DNA from: Haladaptatus sp. DYF46
Lineage (GTDB): Archaea; Halobacteriota; Halobacteria; Halobacteriales; Haladaptataceae
Assembly (NCBI RefSeq): GCF_021083305.1
Contig: NZ_JAJFAY010000007.1
Coordinates: 208,370 to 272,369, forward strand
Direction of reading: 5' to 3'
Length of the DNA: 64,000 nt
How positions within the stretch are numbered: position 1 is the stretch's first letter; every line of letters starts with the position of its first letter. A program made the position numbers and the translations under genes. Under the pieces are notes generated by a model. That model made no database searches. It saw only the letters and a program-made list of their open reading frames with translations, and was not told where the DNA came from. Below are positions 54,169-63,499 of the stretch, in pieces.

Positions 54169-55863
54169 TTAGTCAGCCGCCGGGGATTCACCGTCGTCGG
54201 TCACCGCGACTTCCTCGGCGGACTGCATCTTCGACATCGGCTCGGGACTATGACACTGTCGAACCAATCGCTTGGTCTTCAAATCCGGTTCGTCGGTCAA
54301 CAACGAGACAGCGATGGTGACAACGAACACGATGGGTACGCCGACGAGCGACGAAGCGAGGGCGGGAAGCCACTGGGCCAAGAACGGTGAGATGATGCCA
54401 TCGGTCCCGGCCGCACCGGCGAGGATGCCGTAGTTCGGCAGCACCTCGTTGACCATCGGGATAAACCAGATGGCGAGGCCGGTCGTCATCCCGGCCAACG
54501 CACCCTGTCGATTCGTGTTCTCCCACCAGAGGCCGAGGAAGAACATCGGGAACAGAACGGTACCCGCCAGTGAGAACGCGTACGACACCAGCGCGGCGAT
54601 GGGTGCCGCGGGGTCCAACGCGGCCAGCGTCGTGATCACTCCCAGCGCGACGATGCTCAAACGTCCGACGAACACCTGCTGCCGTTGGGTCGCCTCCGGG
54701 TTGATGATGTTCGCGTATATGTCGTGGGAGATGGCGGAGGAACCGGCGATGAACAGTCCGGCGATCGTCGCGATCGCGGCGGAGATACCGCCGGCGGCGA
54801 TCAGTCCGACGAACCACTGCGGTAAGTCGGCTAGTTGCGTCGCAAGCACGACGATGACGTCGGCAGCGGCGCTACTCATACCGGGATCGCCGTAGACGGC
54901 ACCGATGTTCTTCGCGTAGAGATCGGTTCCGAACGCGGCGAACGCCGGGGCCGAGAAGTAAAGCAGGCAAATGAAGAACAGACCCCAAACGGTCGACCAG
55001 CGGGCGGTTCGCTCGCTCTCGACCGTATAGAATCGCACCAAGACGTGTGGTAGACCGCAGGTTCCGACGACCAGCGTGAACGCCGTCGCGATCCAGAGGT
55101 AGTAGCTCCCGCTGACGAACGGTTCGCTGAATTCGCTGCTGAGTTGGTTGATCAACGCACCGTATTCGATGTGCGGTAGCACCATCGAGTAGCCCTGCGT
55201 GTAGCCGACGACGTACAGACCGGCCAAGAACGCCACGATGAGGATGGAGTACTGAATGGCCATGTTTTTCGTCGCTCCCAGCATTCCCGACAAGGTCAGG
55301 TAGCCGACCGTGATCGTCATCATCATGACGACCATCGACTGGTAGCCGGTCATTCCCGGAATACCGATGTCGCCGAAGATGTACAGGCCGACCAGACCCA
55401 TCCCGCGCGCCTGCCCGATCGCGTACACGAACCCGATGAGGAACGTCGTGACGGCCGCGATGGCGCGGGCGGCGTCGGAGTTGAAGCGGTCGCCAACGAA
55501 GTCCGGCGCAGTGTACTTTCCGAACCGGCGCATCTGTGCGGCCAGGAAGATGAGCAGGATGAAATAGCCGGTCGACCAACCGACGACGTACGCCAACCCG
55601 TAGAAGCCCGAGAGGGCGATGAGTGCCGCCATCCCGAGGTACGACGCGGCCGACATCCAGTTCGCACCGATGGCCATCCCGTTCTCGATGTTGCCGATGG
55701 ATCGTCCGGCGACCCACATTCCCTCGGTGTCGGCGACCTTGAATACGTACCCGACGACGAGGAACAGGGCGAGCATCGCCGTGACCAGAATCGCCGGAAG
55801 GATCTTGAACGAGATGTTCAGGCCTTCCGGTAACAGTCCGGTCTGGAGCGGGAGGAGAATCAT
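54169..55863 (-). CDS. Sodium:solute symporter (SSS) family, acetate permease-like large subunit
   Basis: The 564-residue protein has about 13 membrane helices. SSS motifs are GMWVAGRSIGNIENGMAIGANWMSAASYLGMAAL, GARGMGL-like AIGQARGMGLVGLYI, GTCGLPHVLVRFYTV and IAAGGISAAIATIAGLFIAGSSAISHD. With a DUF4212 small subunit directly upstream (ATGA overlap) and acetyl-CoA synthetases nearby, uptake of acetate or another short-chain acid with sodium is the likely role. Confidence 0.9.
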   Translation of the reverse strand: MILLPLQTGLLPEGLNISFKILPAILVTAMLALFLVVGYVFKVADTEGMWVAGRSIGNIENGMAIGANWMSAASYLGMAALIALSGFYGLAYVVGWSTGYFILLIFLAAQMRRFGKYTAPDFVGDRFNSDAARAIAAVTTFLIGFVYAIGQARGMGLVGLYIFGDIGIPGMTGYQSMVVMMMTITVGYLTLSGMLGATKNMAIQYSILIVAFLAGLYVVGYTQGYSMVLPHIEYGALINQLSSEFSEPFVSGSYYLWIATAFTLVVGTCGLPHVLVRFYTVESERTARWSTVWGLFFICLLYFSAPAFAAFGTDLYAKNIGAVYGDPGMSSAAADVIVVLATQLADLPQWFVGLIAAGGISAAIATIAGLFIAGSSAISHDIYANIINPEATQRQQVFVGRLSIVALGVITTLAALDPAAPIAALVSYAFSLAGTVLFPMFFLGLWWENTNRQGALAGMTTGLAIWFIPMVNEVLPNYGILAGAAGTDGIISPFLAQWLPALASSLVGVPIVFVVTIAVSLLTDEPDLKTKRLVRQCHSPEPMSKMQSAEEVAVTDDGESPAAD

Positions 55864-56291
55864 TCAGCGGCACCTCCGTCGGCGGCCACGGGGTCACCGC
55901 CGGTGGTCTTCTCGGCGGTGTCGTGCTCGATTCCGTACTTTCGATCGAGTTGGTCACGCTTGCGAGCGTACCAGAACGCGAGCAACAACGCCCCACCCGG
56001 GGCGCCGATGGCGACCAAGAAGTAGTGTAGCGGGAAGTCGATGAGGGGCAGTTGAGTGGTCATCGCGCCCGGAGCGACTGCCGTCAGCGTCACCGGTCCG
56101 AAGACGATGAGCGCCCAGGCGACGAAGCCGGTCCAGATTATTCGGAGGTGGTCGCGCATGAACGGCGTACTGGGGCGCAAGAGGTTCACTTCCTGGCTGA
56201 GATAGTCCATATCGCGGTGTGACTGTCTGGCCTGGGTGGCGGTTCCTCCGTCCGTTTCGACGGTCGATTCTCGTGAGGTGTCTTCTGTCAT
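55860..56291 (-). CDS. DUF4212 small subunit of the sodium:solute symporter
   Basis: The 143-residue protein has a polar N-terminus, then HMDY-like DYLSQEVNLL and two membrane helices (IIWTGFVAWALIVFGPVTL and FPLHYFLVAIGAPGGALLLAFWYA), ending in RKRDQLDRKYGIE. This is the TIGR03647/DUF4212 pattern. Its stop overlaps the start of the large subunit, so both are made together. Confidence 0.9.
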   Translation of the reverse strand: MTEDTSRESTVETDGGTATQARQSHRDMDYLSQEVNLLRPSTPFMRDHLRIIWTGFVAWALIVFGPVTLTAVAPGAMTTQLPLIDFPLHYFLVAIGAPGGALLLAFWYARKRDQLDRKYGIEHDTAEKTTGGDPVAADGGAAE

Positions 56292-56337
56292 AGTATCGTG
56301 TTCGTGTGTCGTCCGTTCGGTTGCAAGCGATCTACTC

Positions 56338-58320
56338 TCAGTCGGTCCGCACTCTCTCTTGGATTCCGGCGACGACGTCCGGATTGCGTAGCGTCGAGGT
56401 GTCGCCCAATTCGTCGTCGTTGGCGATGTCCTCCAGAAGCCGCCGCATGATCTTTCCGGAGCGTGTCTTCGGCAGTTCCGGCGTGAAGATCACCTGCTCG
56501 GGTCGGGCGATCGCACCGATGGCGTTCTCGACGCCCGCGACGATCCGCTCGCGGAGTTCCTCGGTTTCCGCGGAGTTGTCCTCGGTGATGACGTAGGCGT
56601 AGACCGCTTCGCCTTTCACGTCGTGGTGTCCGCCGACGACGGCGGCCTCCGCGACGCCCGTCACGCCGACGATGGCGCTCTCGATTTCCATCGTTCCGAG
56701 GCGGTGCCCGGAAACGTTGAGAACGTCGTCCACGCGGCCGAGAACCGTGATGTAGCCGTCCTCGTCCAGTTTCGCGCCGTCCTCGGGGAAGTACACCCAA
56801 TCCTCGGGGTCGTCGGATGCGGTGTCCGAGTACTCGGACCAGTACTCCTCGACGTAGCGCTCGTCGTTCCGGTACAGGGTTCGGAGCATCCCCGGCCACG
56901 GTTTCTGCACCGTGAGGTGACCGGCCCGTCCGGCCTCGACCGGTTCGCCCTTCGTGTCGACGACCCGCACGTCCAATCCGGGGAGGGGCAGACCGGCGGA
57001 ACCGGGTTTCATCTCGTCGATGGCCGGAAGGGTCGTGACCATCATGCCGCCCGTCTCGGTCTGCCACCACGTGTCCACGATGGGACAGTCTTCCCCGCCG
57101 ATATGCTTGTAGTACCACTTCCACGCCCGCGGGTTGATGGGTTCGCCCACCGTTCCGAGCAGTCGAAGGCTCGAAAGGTCGTGCCGGTCGGGGAAGCGGG
57201 AGCCCCACTTCATGAACGCTCGAATCGCCGTGGGTGCCGTGTAGAGCTGCGTTACACCGTAGTTCTCGACGATTTCCCAGAGGCGGTCCTTCTCGGGGTA
57301 GTCGGGCGTTCCCTCGTACATCACGCTGGTCGTCCCGAGGGAGAGCGGTCCGTAGACGATGTACGAGTGGCCGGTGATCCACCCGATGTCGGCGGAACAC
57401 CAGTAGGTGTCCTCGGGTTTGACGTCGAGCACCGCTCGCGAGGTCCACGCCGCGTACGAGAGGTAGCCCGCCGTGGTGTGTTTGACCCCCTTCGGCTCGC
57501 CCGTCGTCCCGGAGGTGTACATCAGGAACAGCATGTCCTCCGCGTCGCGCTCGACGGGATCGACCTCCGCACCCTCCTGTTCGGCCACGAGCGCGTCGTA
57601 ATCGTACTCGTCGTCACCCATCGGGTGGTCGTATTCGTCGCCGAGTCGGTCCACGACGACCGTCTCCACGTCGTGGTCCACCCGCGAAAGACCCTTATCC
57701 GCTTTCTCCTTGTGGTGAAGCGGGTCGCCGCGGCGGTAGTAGCCGTCACAGGTGACGAGGTACTCGGACGCCGCGCTCTCCATCCGGGTCGCGAGCGCGT
57801 CGGCCGAGAACCCGGCGAAGACGACCGAGTGGGGTGCGCCGATCCGCGCACAAGCCAACATGGCGACCGGCAACTCCGGCACCATCGGCATGTACAGCGT
57901 CACCACGTCGTCCGCTTCGACGCCGAGGTCGCGCAGTCCGGCAGCGACCTCGTTGACCTCGCGGTGGAGTTCCTCGTACGTGTACGTTCGATTCGTCTCA
58001 TCGGTGGGTTCGCCTACCCATTCGATGGCGACCTCGTCCCCTCTGTCGTCGAGGTGTCGGTCGAGACAGTTGTACGAGGCGTTCAGCGACCCACCCGTGA
58101 ACCACTCGTAGAACGGCGGCGTCGAATCGTCCAACACCGTCTCCCAGCGTTCCTCCCAATCGAGAAGCTCGGCGGCACCGGTCCAGCAGTCCGGCCAGTC
58201 CTCATCGAACGTCTCGTAGACGTTCGCATCCGCGACGTTCGCTCGCTCGACGAACGATTCCGGCGGCTCGAACTCCTCCTGTTCCGCTAACCACGCTTCG
58301 AGTTCAACTTCCTCTGGCAT
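56338..58320 (-). CDS. acs: Acetyl-CoA synthetase (AMP-forming)
   Basis: The 660-residue enzyme activates acetate to acetyl-CoA through acetyl-AMP. Motifs are YTSGTTGEPKGVKHTTAGYL (P-loop), WWQTETGG, WVYFPEDGAKLDEDGYITVLGRVDDVLNVSGHRLGT and the C-terminal PKTRSGKIMRR with the catalytic Lys that is a common acetylation site. It is 46 bases upstream of the DUF4212 gene, so activation and uptake appear to be one transcript. Length matches the family norm. Confidence 0.95.
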   Translation of the reverse strand: MPEEVELEAWLAEQEEFEPPESFVERANVADANVYETFDEDWPDCWTGAAELLDWEERWETVLDDSTPPFYEWFTGGSLNASYNCLDRHLDDRGDEVAIEWVGEPTDETNRTYTYEELHREVNEVAAGLRDLGVEADDVVTLYMPMVPELPVAMLACARIGAPHSVVFAGFSADALATRMESAASEYLVTCDGYYRRGDPLHHKEKADKGLSRVDHDVETVVVDRLGDEYDHPMGDDEYDYDALVAEQEGAEVDPVERDAEDMLFLMYTSGTTGEPKGVKHTTAGYLSYAAWTSRAVLDVKPEDTYWCSADIGWITGHSYIVYGPLSLGTTSVMYEGTPDYPEKDRLWEIVENYGVTQLYTAPTAIRAFMKWGSRFPDRHDLSSLRLLGTVGEPINPRAWKWYYKHIGGEDCPIVDTWWQTETGGMMVTTLPAIDEMKPGSAGLPLPGLDVRVVDTKGEPVEAGRAGHLTVQKPWPGMLRTLYRNDERYVEEYWSEYSDTASDDPEDWVYFPEDGAKLDEDGYITVLGRVDDVLNVSGHRLGTMEIESAIVGVTGVAEAAVVGGHHDVKGEAVYAYVITEDNSAETEELRERIVAGVENAIGAIARPEQVIFTPELPKTRSGKIMRRLLEDIANDDELGDTSTLRNPDVVAGIQERVRTD

Positions 58321-58493
58321 GCCTGCCCATGCAAATCAATAATAATAACATAAGATCACTAGCTAATTATCCCAACCGTCCGTCCGAAATCGATTTTCTG
58401 ACGTTGCACGCGGCTACACAGTCATTCCGGCGCTTCTGGCCGTTCCTGAGGGAAATAGCGTTTCCGCTGATCTTCCTCGCCGAATCTAGGTGC

Positions 58494-60119
58494 TTAGGTT
58501 TCGGCGCCGTCGAAGTACGCAGTCAGCAGTTTCTGTTGAGCTTTCCGTAGGTGGTTGTGCAACGTGGGCGAGGAGACGTCGAGCGTATCGGCCAACTCCT
58601 CCGCCGTCGAGTTACGGGGCCACTCGTAGTAGCCGCCGAAGTACGCCGCCCGAAGCGCGGTCTCCTGGCGGTCCGTCAGCCGTTCATCCAACCATTCGCG
58701 GAAGCTCGCCTTCGTGTCGACCGGGCGCTCGACGTCGCGTTTGGCAGTCAGCCGCGTGGCCTGGAATGCATCCGTGACGGTATCTACGATTCGCCTGATA
58801 TCGACGTCGGCGGCGACCGCGGCGACCAGCGTCGAAACGCCGTCTTCGGCGGTCATCCCGTGGACGCGGCCACCGTGTTCCACGACCTTGTGAGGTACCC
58901 CCGTCGAGACCGCGATTTCGACGAGGCCGCCGTTGCTGTGATTTTCGACGAGACGGACGTCCTCGACGGCCGAATGCTCCTCCGCGACCGTGAGTGCCTC
59001 ACCCACATCGACGCCCTCCACGGTGACGAAACAGACCAGCGCGTCATCGGCGGGGACCATCCCCGACAGTCGAATTCTACAGTCGAGGGCGGCCGACAAC
59101 GCCGCGAACGCGTCGCGATCGTCGCGGGATCTGAACTCCAATTCGGTGATGGTATCGGCTACGAGCAGTCGTCTGTGTTCGACGGACGTCAGCGCCTGAA
59201 CGACTTGCACGCCGAGCACGCCGAACAAGTCGCGTTCCAGGGGACCCGGCTCCGCCTCCATGCCGATGGCGATGACGCCGCGGGTCCTGTCGCTGTGGAC
59301 CAAGGGGACGTAGGTGAGCGCCGTCACGTGAGCGGGGGTCTCCTCCGTTCGAGTCAGAATCTCGCGGGAATCGACCGACTCGCGGGCACGACCGTCCAGG
59401 ACCGCGTCGGCGCGGTCGTCGGAGATACCGACGCATTCGCGGCGGACGAGCACGCCTTCATCCGCTGCGAGCACGGCGAACTGATAGCCATCGGTGCGCA
59501 CGAGACGGTCGCAAACGGTCCACTCCACGGCTTGGCGAGTATCGGCATCCACTAGTGCCTCGCCCACTTCCGTAGCGACTGTCATCGTTCGACGGAGGTG
59601 GTCGCTCGGCTGTACACCGGCGAACGCGGCGGCGATAGTTTCACGGGTCGGATCGTCCGACAGGACGTCCAGATTGTCGAGGGAGTTCCATCCGCCCACC
59701 TCGCGAACGACGTGGGCGGGAACCCCCTCACGAACGCGTGAGCGTGCGAAATATCGACGCAAGTCGCGCGAGGAAACGTCGACGCCGGCGCGCTCACCCA
59801 CCTCGGGTACGAGCATTTGCAACCGGCGAGCCGTCACGTCGAACGGTCGTTCGTTCTCGTCGATGCCCTTCACGCGAGCGTACTTGCGGAGGTCGTGTTC
59901 GACGTCCGCCGGTACGTACGCCTCGCGGTGACCGTTTCCCTCGCGAACCAGCAGAAAATAGTGGTTGCCGTGTGCTTCGACGTCGCTCAGGTGCAGCCGA
60001 GCTATCTCCGCTGGCCGAATGCCTATCTCGCCGACGAGTCGGATCACGAGGTCCTCCCGATAGGTCTCCGTGGCGCGTCGGAGGCGTCCATAGTCAACCT
60101 CGGTCAATCCGCCAGCCAT
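58494..60119 (-). CDS. Bat-like HTH-10 transcriptional regulator with integrase-like N-terminus and GAF region
   Basis: The 541-residue protein has three parts. Residues about 1-170 resemble a tyrosine-recombinase fold (IGIRPAEIARLHLSDV, SSRDLRRYFARSRVREG), but the catalytic His and final Tyr are missing, so it probably serves in DNA or protein binding. About 175-330 is a GAF-like sensor, followed by a bacterio-opsin-activator (BAT) domain to about 480. The C-terminus is HTH-10 (LTDRQETALRAAYFGGYYEWPR, STAEELADTLDVSSPTLHNHLRKAQQKLL). It lies between the two acetyl-CoA synthetase genes and is the likely local regulator. Confidence 0.9.
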   Translation of the reverse strand: MAGGLTEVDYGRLRRATETYREDLVIRLVGEIGIRPAEIARLHLSDVEAHGNHYFLLVREGNGHREAYVPADVEHDLRKYARVKGIDENERPFDVTARRLQMLVPEVGERAGVDVSSRDLRRYFARSRVREGVPAHVVREVGGWNSLDNLDVLSDDPTRETIAAAFAGVQPSDHLRRTMTVATEVGEALVDADTRQAVEWTVCDRLVRTDGYQFAVLAADEGVLVRRECVGISDDRADAVLDGRARESVDSREILTRTEETPAHVTALTYVPLVHSDRTRGVIAIGMEAEPGPLERDLFGVLGVQVVQALTSVEHRRLLVADTITELEFRSRDDRDAFAALSAALDCRIRLSGMVPADDALVCFVTVEGVDVGEALTVAEEHSAVEDVRLVENHSNGGLVEIAVSTGVPHKVVEHGGRVHGMTAEDGVSTLVAAVAADVDIRRIVDTVTDAFQATRLTAKRDVERPVDTKASFREWLDERLTDRQETALRAAYFGGYYEWPRNSTAEELADTLDVSSPTLHNHLRKAQQKLLTAYFDGAET

Positions 60120-60254
60120 CGTTTCGGTTATCTGGATGTAAGCGAAATAAACGCTTCGGTAGTGTGATCGATGTAAACGGGCGTTCGCCGATAATCCGGT
60201 TCGTACGACCCTCGCTGAGGATCGCGCGATTTCGGTGCGTTCGAAGAAGCGAAA

Positions 60255-62150
60255 TCAGTTCCGCTCGTCGATCGTCTGGAGTTCGCCCACGACCTTGGGA
60301 TTTCGAATCACGCTCGTGTCGTCCAGTTCCTCGTCGTTGGAGATCGCCACGAGGATTCGGCGCAACAGCTTGCCCGAGTGGGTCTTCGGGAGTTCGGGCG
60401 TGAAGACGACTTTCCACGGGGTGGCGGTACCGGCGACCGACTCGACGGCTTCGTTGACCCGCAGATGGAGATCGTCACTGTCCACACGACTGCGATCGCA
60501 GCTAGCGTACACGTGAATGGCTCGTCCCTGCGTTGGGTGGTCGCCGACGACGACCGCCGTTTCGATGACGCCTTCCACGTCCACGACGGCAGACTCCAGT
60601 TCGACCGTCGAGAAGCGCCGTCCGCCGACGTTGATGACGCCGTCGGCTCGTCCGAGGACGGTCACGTAGTCGCTCCCGTCCACACGAACCGTATCTTCGG
60701 GGTAGTATCGCCAGTCGTCCCGGGCGGACGTCACGGTTTCCCCTCCCGGCGTCAGCAGCGAGCGAGGCATCGCAGGCCAAGGGCGAGTGATCGTGAGGTA
60801 ACCGTCCTCGTTCGGGTCGACGGATTCGCCCGACTCGTCGACGACTTCGATCTCGACTCCGGGCAGTGGCGGCCCCACCGCGCCGGGTTTCATCCCGTCG
60901 ACTCCGGGTAGCGTCGAGATGAGAATGGCGCCGGTCTCGGTTTGCCACCACGTGTTGACGACGGGACAGACCCCCCGACCGACGTGTTCGCGGTACCATC
61001 GCCAGACGCTCGGTTCGAGCGGTTCGCCGACGGCACCCAGTAGCCGCACGCTAGAGAGGTCGTGATTCTCGGGGGCCTCCGCGCCTCGTTTCATGAACGC
61101 TCGGACGGCCGTCGGTGACGTATAGAAGACGTCCACGGCGTTGCGCTCGATCAACGTCCACGGTTCGCCCTGGTCCAACGAATCGACCGATCCCTCGACC
61201 AGTAACGTCGTGGCTCCGAGCGCAAGCGGACCGTAGACGGCGTACGAATGTCCCGTGATCCAACTCACGTCGGCGGCACACCAGTGAGTGTCGGACGGTT
61301 TGACGTCCAGTGCGGCGCGAGTCGTCCACGCGACCTGTGCGAGGTAGCCGCCGGTTGTGTGCTCGATCGCTTTGGACTGGCCGGTGGTCCCGGACGTGTA
61401 AATGCGAAACAGGGGATCCTCGGATCCACGACCCACCGGTTCGACCTCGCTTCCGGCGTGTGCGTCCAGCAGATCGTCGTAGCGGCGGGAGTTCTCCCCC
61501 AGATAGGTATCACTTCCAAGCCGATCCACCACGACCATGTGGACGTCGCCTTCGACCGCCAACCGAGCGTTATCGGCCCGGCTCTTCTGGTTTACGGCAC
61601 CGTTCTTTCGGTAGTAGCCGTCGCACGTGATGAGAAATTCCGATCCCGCCCGCCCCATCCGCGTCGCGAGCGAGTCGGACGAGAAACCGGCGTAGACGAC
61701 GTTGTGTACGGCGCCGATACGGGCACACGCGAGCATCGATACCGGAAGTTCCGGCACCATCGGCAGATACAGCGTGACGACGTCGTCCGCTCCGACGCCG
61801 AGGTCGCGCAGTCCTGCCGCGACCTCGTTGACCTCGCGGTGGAGGTCGAGGTAGGTGTAGGTGCGACGCTTACCGCGTCTGCCTTCCCAGACCAAGGCAA
61901 GATGATTTTTCCGCTCATTGAGATGACGGTCTACGCAGTTGTGTGCGGCGTTGATTTTGCCCCCTGCGAACCACGCCATTGGTGGTCCTTCATCGAAAAC
62001 TTCGTGATACGGGCGATCCCACGAGAGAAGATCTGCGGCTTCTACCCACGCTTCGGGCCACTCCCGGTCGAAATGTGGACGAGGATCTGTACGAACGTTC
62101 GCCTGCTCGACGAACGCGTCGGGCGGCTTAATTCCATCCCTATTTGTCAT
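60255..62150 (-). CDS. Second acetyl-CoA synthetase-like AMP-forming acyl-CoA synthetase
   Basis: About 631 residues from ATG 62150 (MTNRDGIKPPDAF); the frame extends to a GTG at 62279, giving an unlikely 43-residue leader. It is a paralogue of the enzyme at 56338 with YTSGTTGQSKAIEHTTGGYL, WWQTETGAI, VTVLGRADGVINVGGRRFS and C-terminal PKTHSGKLLRR. The P-loop differs from the first copy (QSKA for EPKG), which may reflect a different acid or affinity. It is transcribed in the same direction, upstream of the regulator gene. Confidence 0.88.
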   Translation of the reverse strand: MTNRDGIKPPDAFVEQANVRTDPRPHFDREWPEAWVEAADLLSWDRPYHEVFDEGPPMAWFAGGKINAAHNCVDRHLNERKNHLALVWEGRRGKRRTYTYLDLHREVNEVAAGLRDLGVGADDVVTLYLPMVPELPVSMLACARIGAVHNVVYAGFSSDSLATRMGRAGSEFLITCDGYYRKNGAVNQKSRADNARLAVEGDVHMVVVDRLGSDTYLGENSRRYDDLLDAHAGSEVEPVGRGSEDPLFRIYTSGTTGQSKAIEHTTGGYLAQVAWTTRAALDVKPSDTHWCAADVSWITGHSYAVYGPLALGATTLLVEGSVDSLDQGEPWTLIERNAVDVFYTSPTAVRAFMKRGAEAPENHDLSSVRLLGAVGEPLEPSVWRWYREHVGRGVCPVVNTWWQTETGAILISTLPGVDGMKPGAVGPPLPGVEIEVVDESGESVDPNEDGYLTITRPWPAMPRSLLTPGGETVTSARDDWRYYPEDTVRVDGSDYVTVLGRADGVINVGGRRFSTVELESAVVDVEGVIETAVVVGDHPTQGRAIHVYASCDRSRVDSDDLHLRVNEAVESVAGTATPWKVVFTPELPKTHSGKLLRRILVAISNDEELDDTSVIRNPKVVGELQTIDERN

Positions 62151-62286
62151 TATCGGTGATTGGTCGGATTGACTAAAAATGTTCGGCTTATATGGATTAC
62201 AGGCGCTACAACCTCGTCTTTGTCCACCATTATTGAAAACTATTCGCTCTCTAAAGCATATCGCCCCTTTTCTGCTCACTAATTAC

Positions 62287-62306
62287 TAAGCGGAAGTGGA
62301 CTACCC
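62287..62306 (+). repeat. Copy C of the dispersed TAAGCGGAAGTG repeat
   Basis: TAAGCGGAAGTGGACTACCC, followed by TGGTATC and, about 15 bases on, TTGATCTATGCGCAGTTCG, which matches the second half of copies A and B. Confidence 0.55.
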
Positions 62307-62363
62307 TGGTATCTTCTATTTGATCTATGCGCAGTTCGTAGTGCAGATTACTCAAATGGATGT

Positions 62364-62633
62364 TTATCTGAGCAGCCCAGCAATAACAAGCACGAGCCCA
62401 AGCGGCGCGTAGATGATACCTGCCCCGATATTGCACGTCATCTTCCCGTCCACAGTGGTCGACGTATATTGAATTCCGAGTCCACTAAACCCAGTAATTT
62501 GTGGCCCACTTGGGTTTGCTTCATGGAGGCCAACACCACTACAAACGGGTGGTGTGATCAGGCCGATTCCAATGAACACAAGGACCCCACCGATGAGTGC
62601 AATTGTCCCGCCGTATTCAGAACGAATACTCAT
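62364..62633 (-). CDS. Small two-helix membrane protein
   Basis: The 89-residue protein has two hydrophobic helices (TIALIGGVLVFIGIGLI and AGIIYAPLGLVLVIAGLL) flanking a polar loop with two cysteines. Start ATG at 62633. No family is recognised; haloarchaeal genomes contain many such proteins. Confidence 0.55.
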   Translation of the reverse strand: MSIRSEYGGTIALIGGVLVFIGIGLITPPVCSGVGLHEANPSGPQITGFSGLGIQYTSTTVDGKMTCNIGAGIIYAPLGLVLVIAGLLR

Positions 62634-62845
62634 TCCTTAAAATTCGTCGTATTGATGCTTCTATCTTTCTATAAGCACAGATGACCCAAGAGAAACAAAT
62701 GATCAATCGTGGTACCCCGAAATACATAGAGAGCAGCGCGAACTATCTACTTATTTATTGTCCGTTGCTTTGGTAGGTAGAAACTCGTGCTTCGGGAGAC
62801 ACGCTTTTCCTTACCAACTCCGCCAAGATCGCAACGTAACCTCCC

Positions 62846-62868
62846 AAGCGGAAGTAGACTTCCCCGGG
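62846..62868 (+). repeat. Copy D of the dispersed repeat
   Basis: AAGCGGAAGTAGACTTCCCC followed by GGG; one or two bases differ from copy C. Confidence 0.5.
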
Positions 62869-63105
62869 CACTGTTGAGTTGGTCATTGTACATTTCGTGG
62901 TACATATCTAGCGTGCCAACTGCTTTCGATTTCGAAGATTGAACTTGACTGCTCCGAACAATCGGGAGAAATAGTCTACTCTCTGGGATTTCTGCGCGTT
63001 TCAAGATGCGTGATTGGTTCTATAACCGAAGTAGAACGTGTGACGGCAGTGAGCTCGATTTCTGAAATTTGGCCGATTTTGGCGATTGACTGCCTGTGAG
63101 CAGTA

Positions 63106-63120
63106 TAAGCGGCAGTGGAT
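63106..63120 (+). repeat. Copy E of the dispersed repeat, diverged
   Basis: TAAGCGGCAGTGGAT; the rest is diverged, though a GATCTCATCTATACGCAG element about 100 bases on resembles the second half of the other copies. Confidence 0.4.
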
Positions 63121-63229
63121 CTCTCAGATATTCTCATTCAGATGTATGAAGTACATGGCATAAATACCATAGTTGATAGCAACTGTTCCAGCAATCCACT
63201 CAGACGCGCTCGATCTCATCTATACGCAG

Positions 63230-63499
63230 TCATCGCCACATGTCGAGTTCGACTACGCTGGGTGTCGAATCGAAATCATGCCTGTACGGAAAGTCCGCAT
63301 ACAGTCCAGCCCTTCGAGAGTTCTTGCTTGATCGTCTGCTGGGGCGATTGGCATCACGTGGGCGTGGTTGGGTGTGAAGCAGTGTCAAACACTTGTTGTC
63401 GTAGAACTCGCAATCGAGATAAGCGACCTTGCCGTTGAGGTCAAGGCCGTCAAGGATTCCAAGAAGCCCTGGGAGGACATCAGCAAGTAAACGTCTCAA
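63230..63499 (-). pseudogene. Remnant of an ISH3-type transposase gene
   Basis: The minus strand reads VLPGLLGILDGLDLNG, VAYLDCEFYDNKCLTLLHT and, after a frame change, NHAHVMPI, then in another frame IKQELSKGWT. These match in order the central part of haloarchaeal ISH3-family transposases (YLDxEFYxxKCLTLL then AYVMPI). Both ends of the gene are absent and several frameshifts are present, so the element is inactive. Confidence 0.7.

Larger units (their letters stand above)
62634..63229. other. Degenerate intergenic region with repeat copies D and E
   Basis: No intact gene. Copies D (62846) and E (63106) of the dispersed repeat lie here, next to a transposase remnant at 63230. Confidence 0.45.

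Noticed and set aside
54872..55996. Long Arg-rich minus-strand frame within the SSS symporter region
   Set aside because: It overlaps the SSS and DUF4212 genes in another frame and has no family resemblance.
56288..57448. A 386-codon minus-strand frame inside acs
   Set aside because: Same-strand shadow with strongly Arg-rich translation; the acs frame is the real one.
56623..58290. A 555-codon plus-strand frame opposite acs
   Set aside because: Antisense shadow caused by GC-rich codon bias; the acs frame has unmistakable motifs.
63115..63438. A 107-codon plus-strand frame near the right end
   Set aside because: It lies opposite the transposase remnant, whose motifs are recognisable on the other strand.
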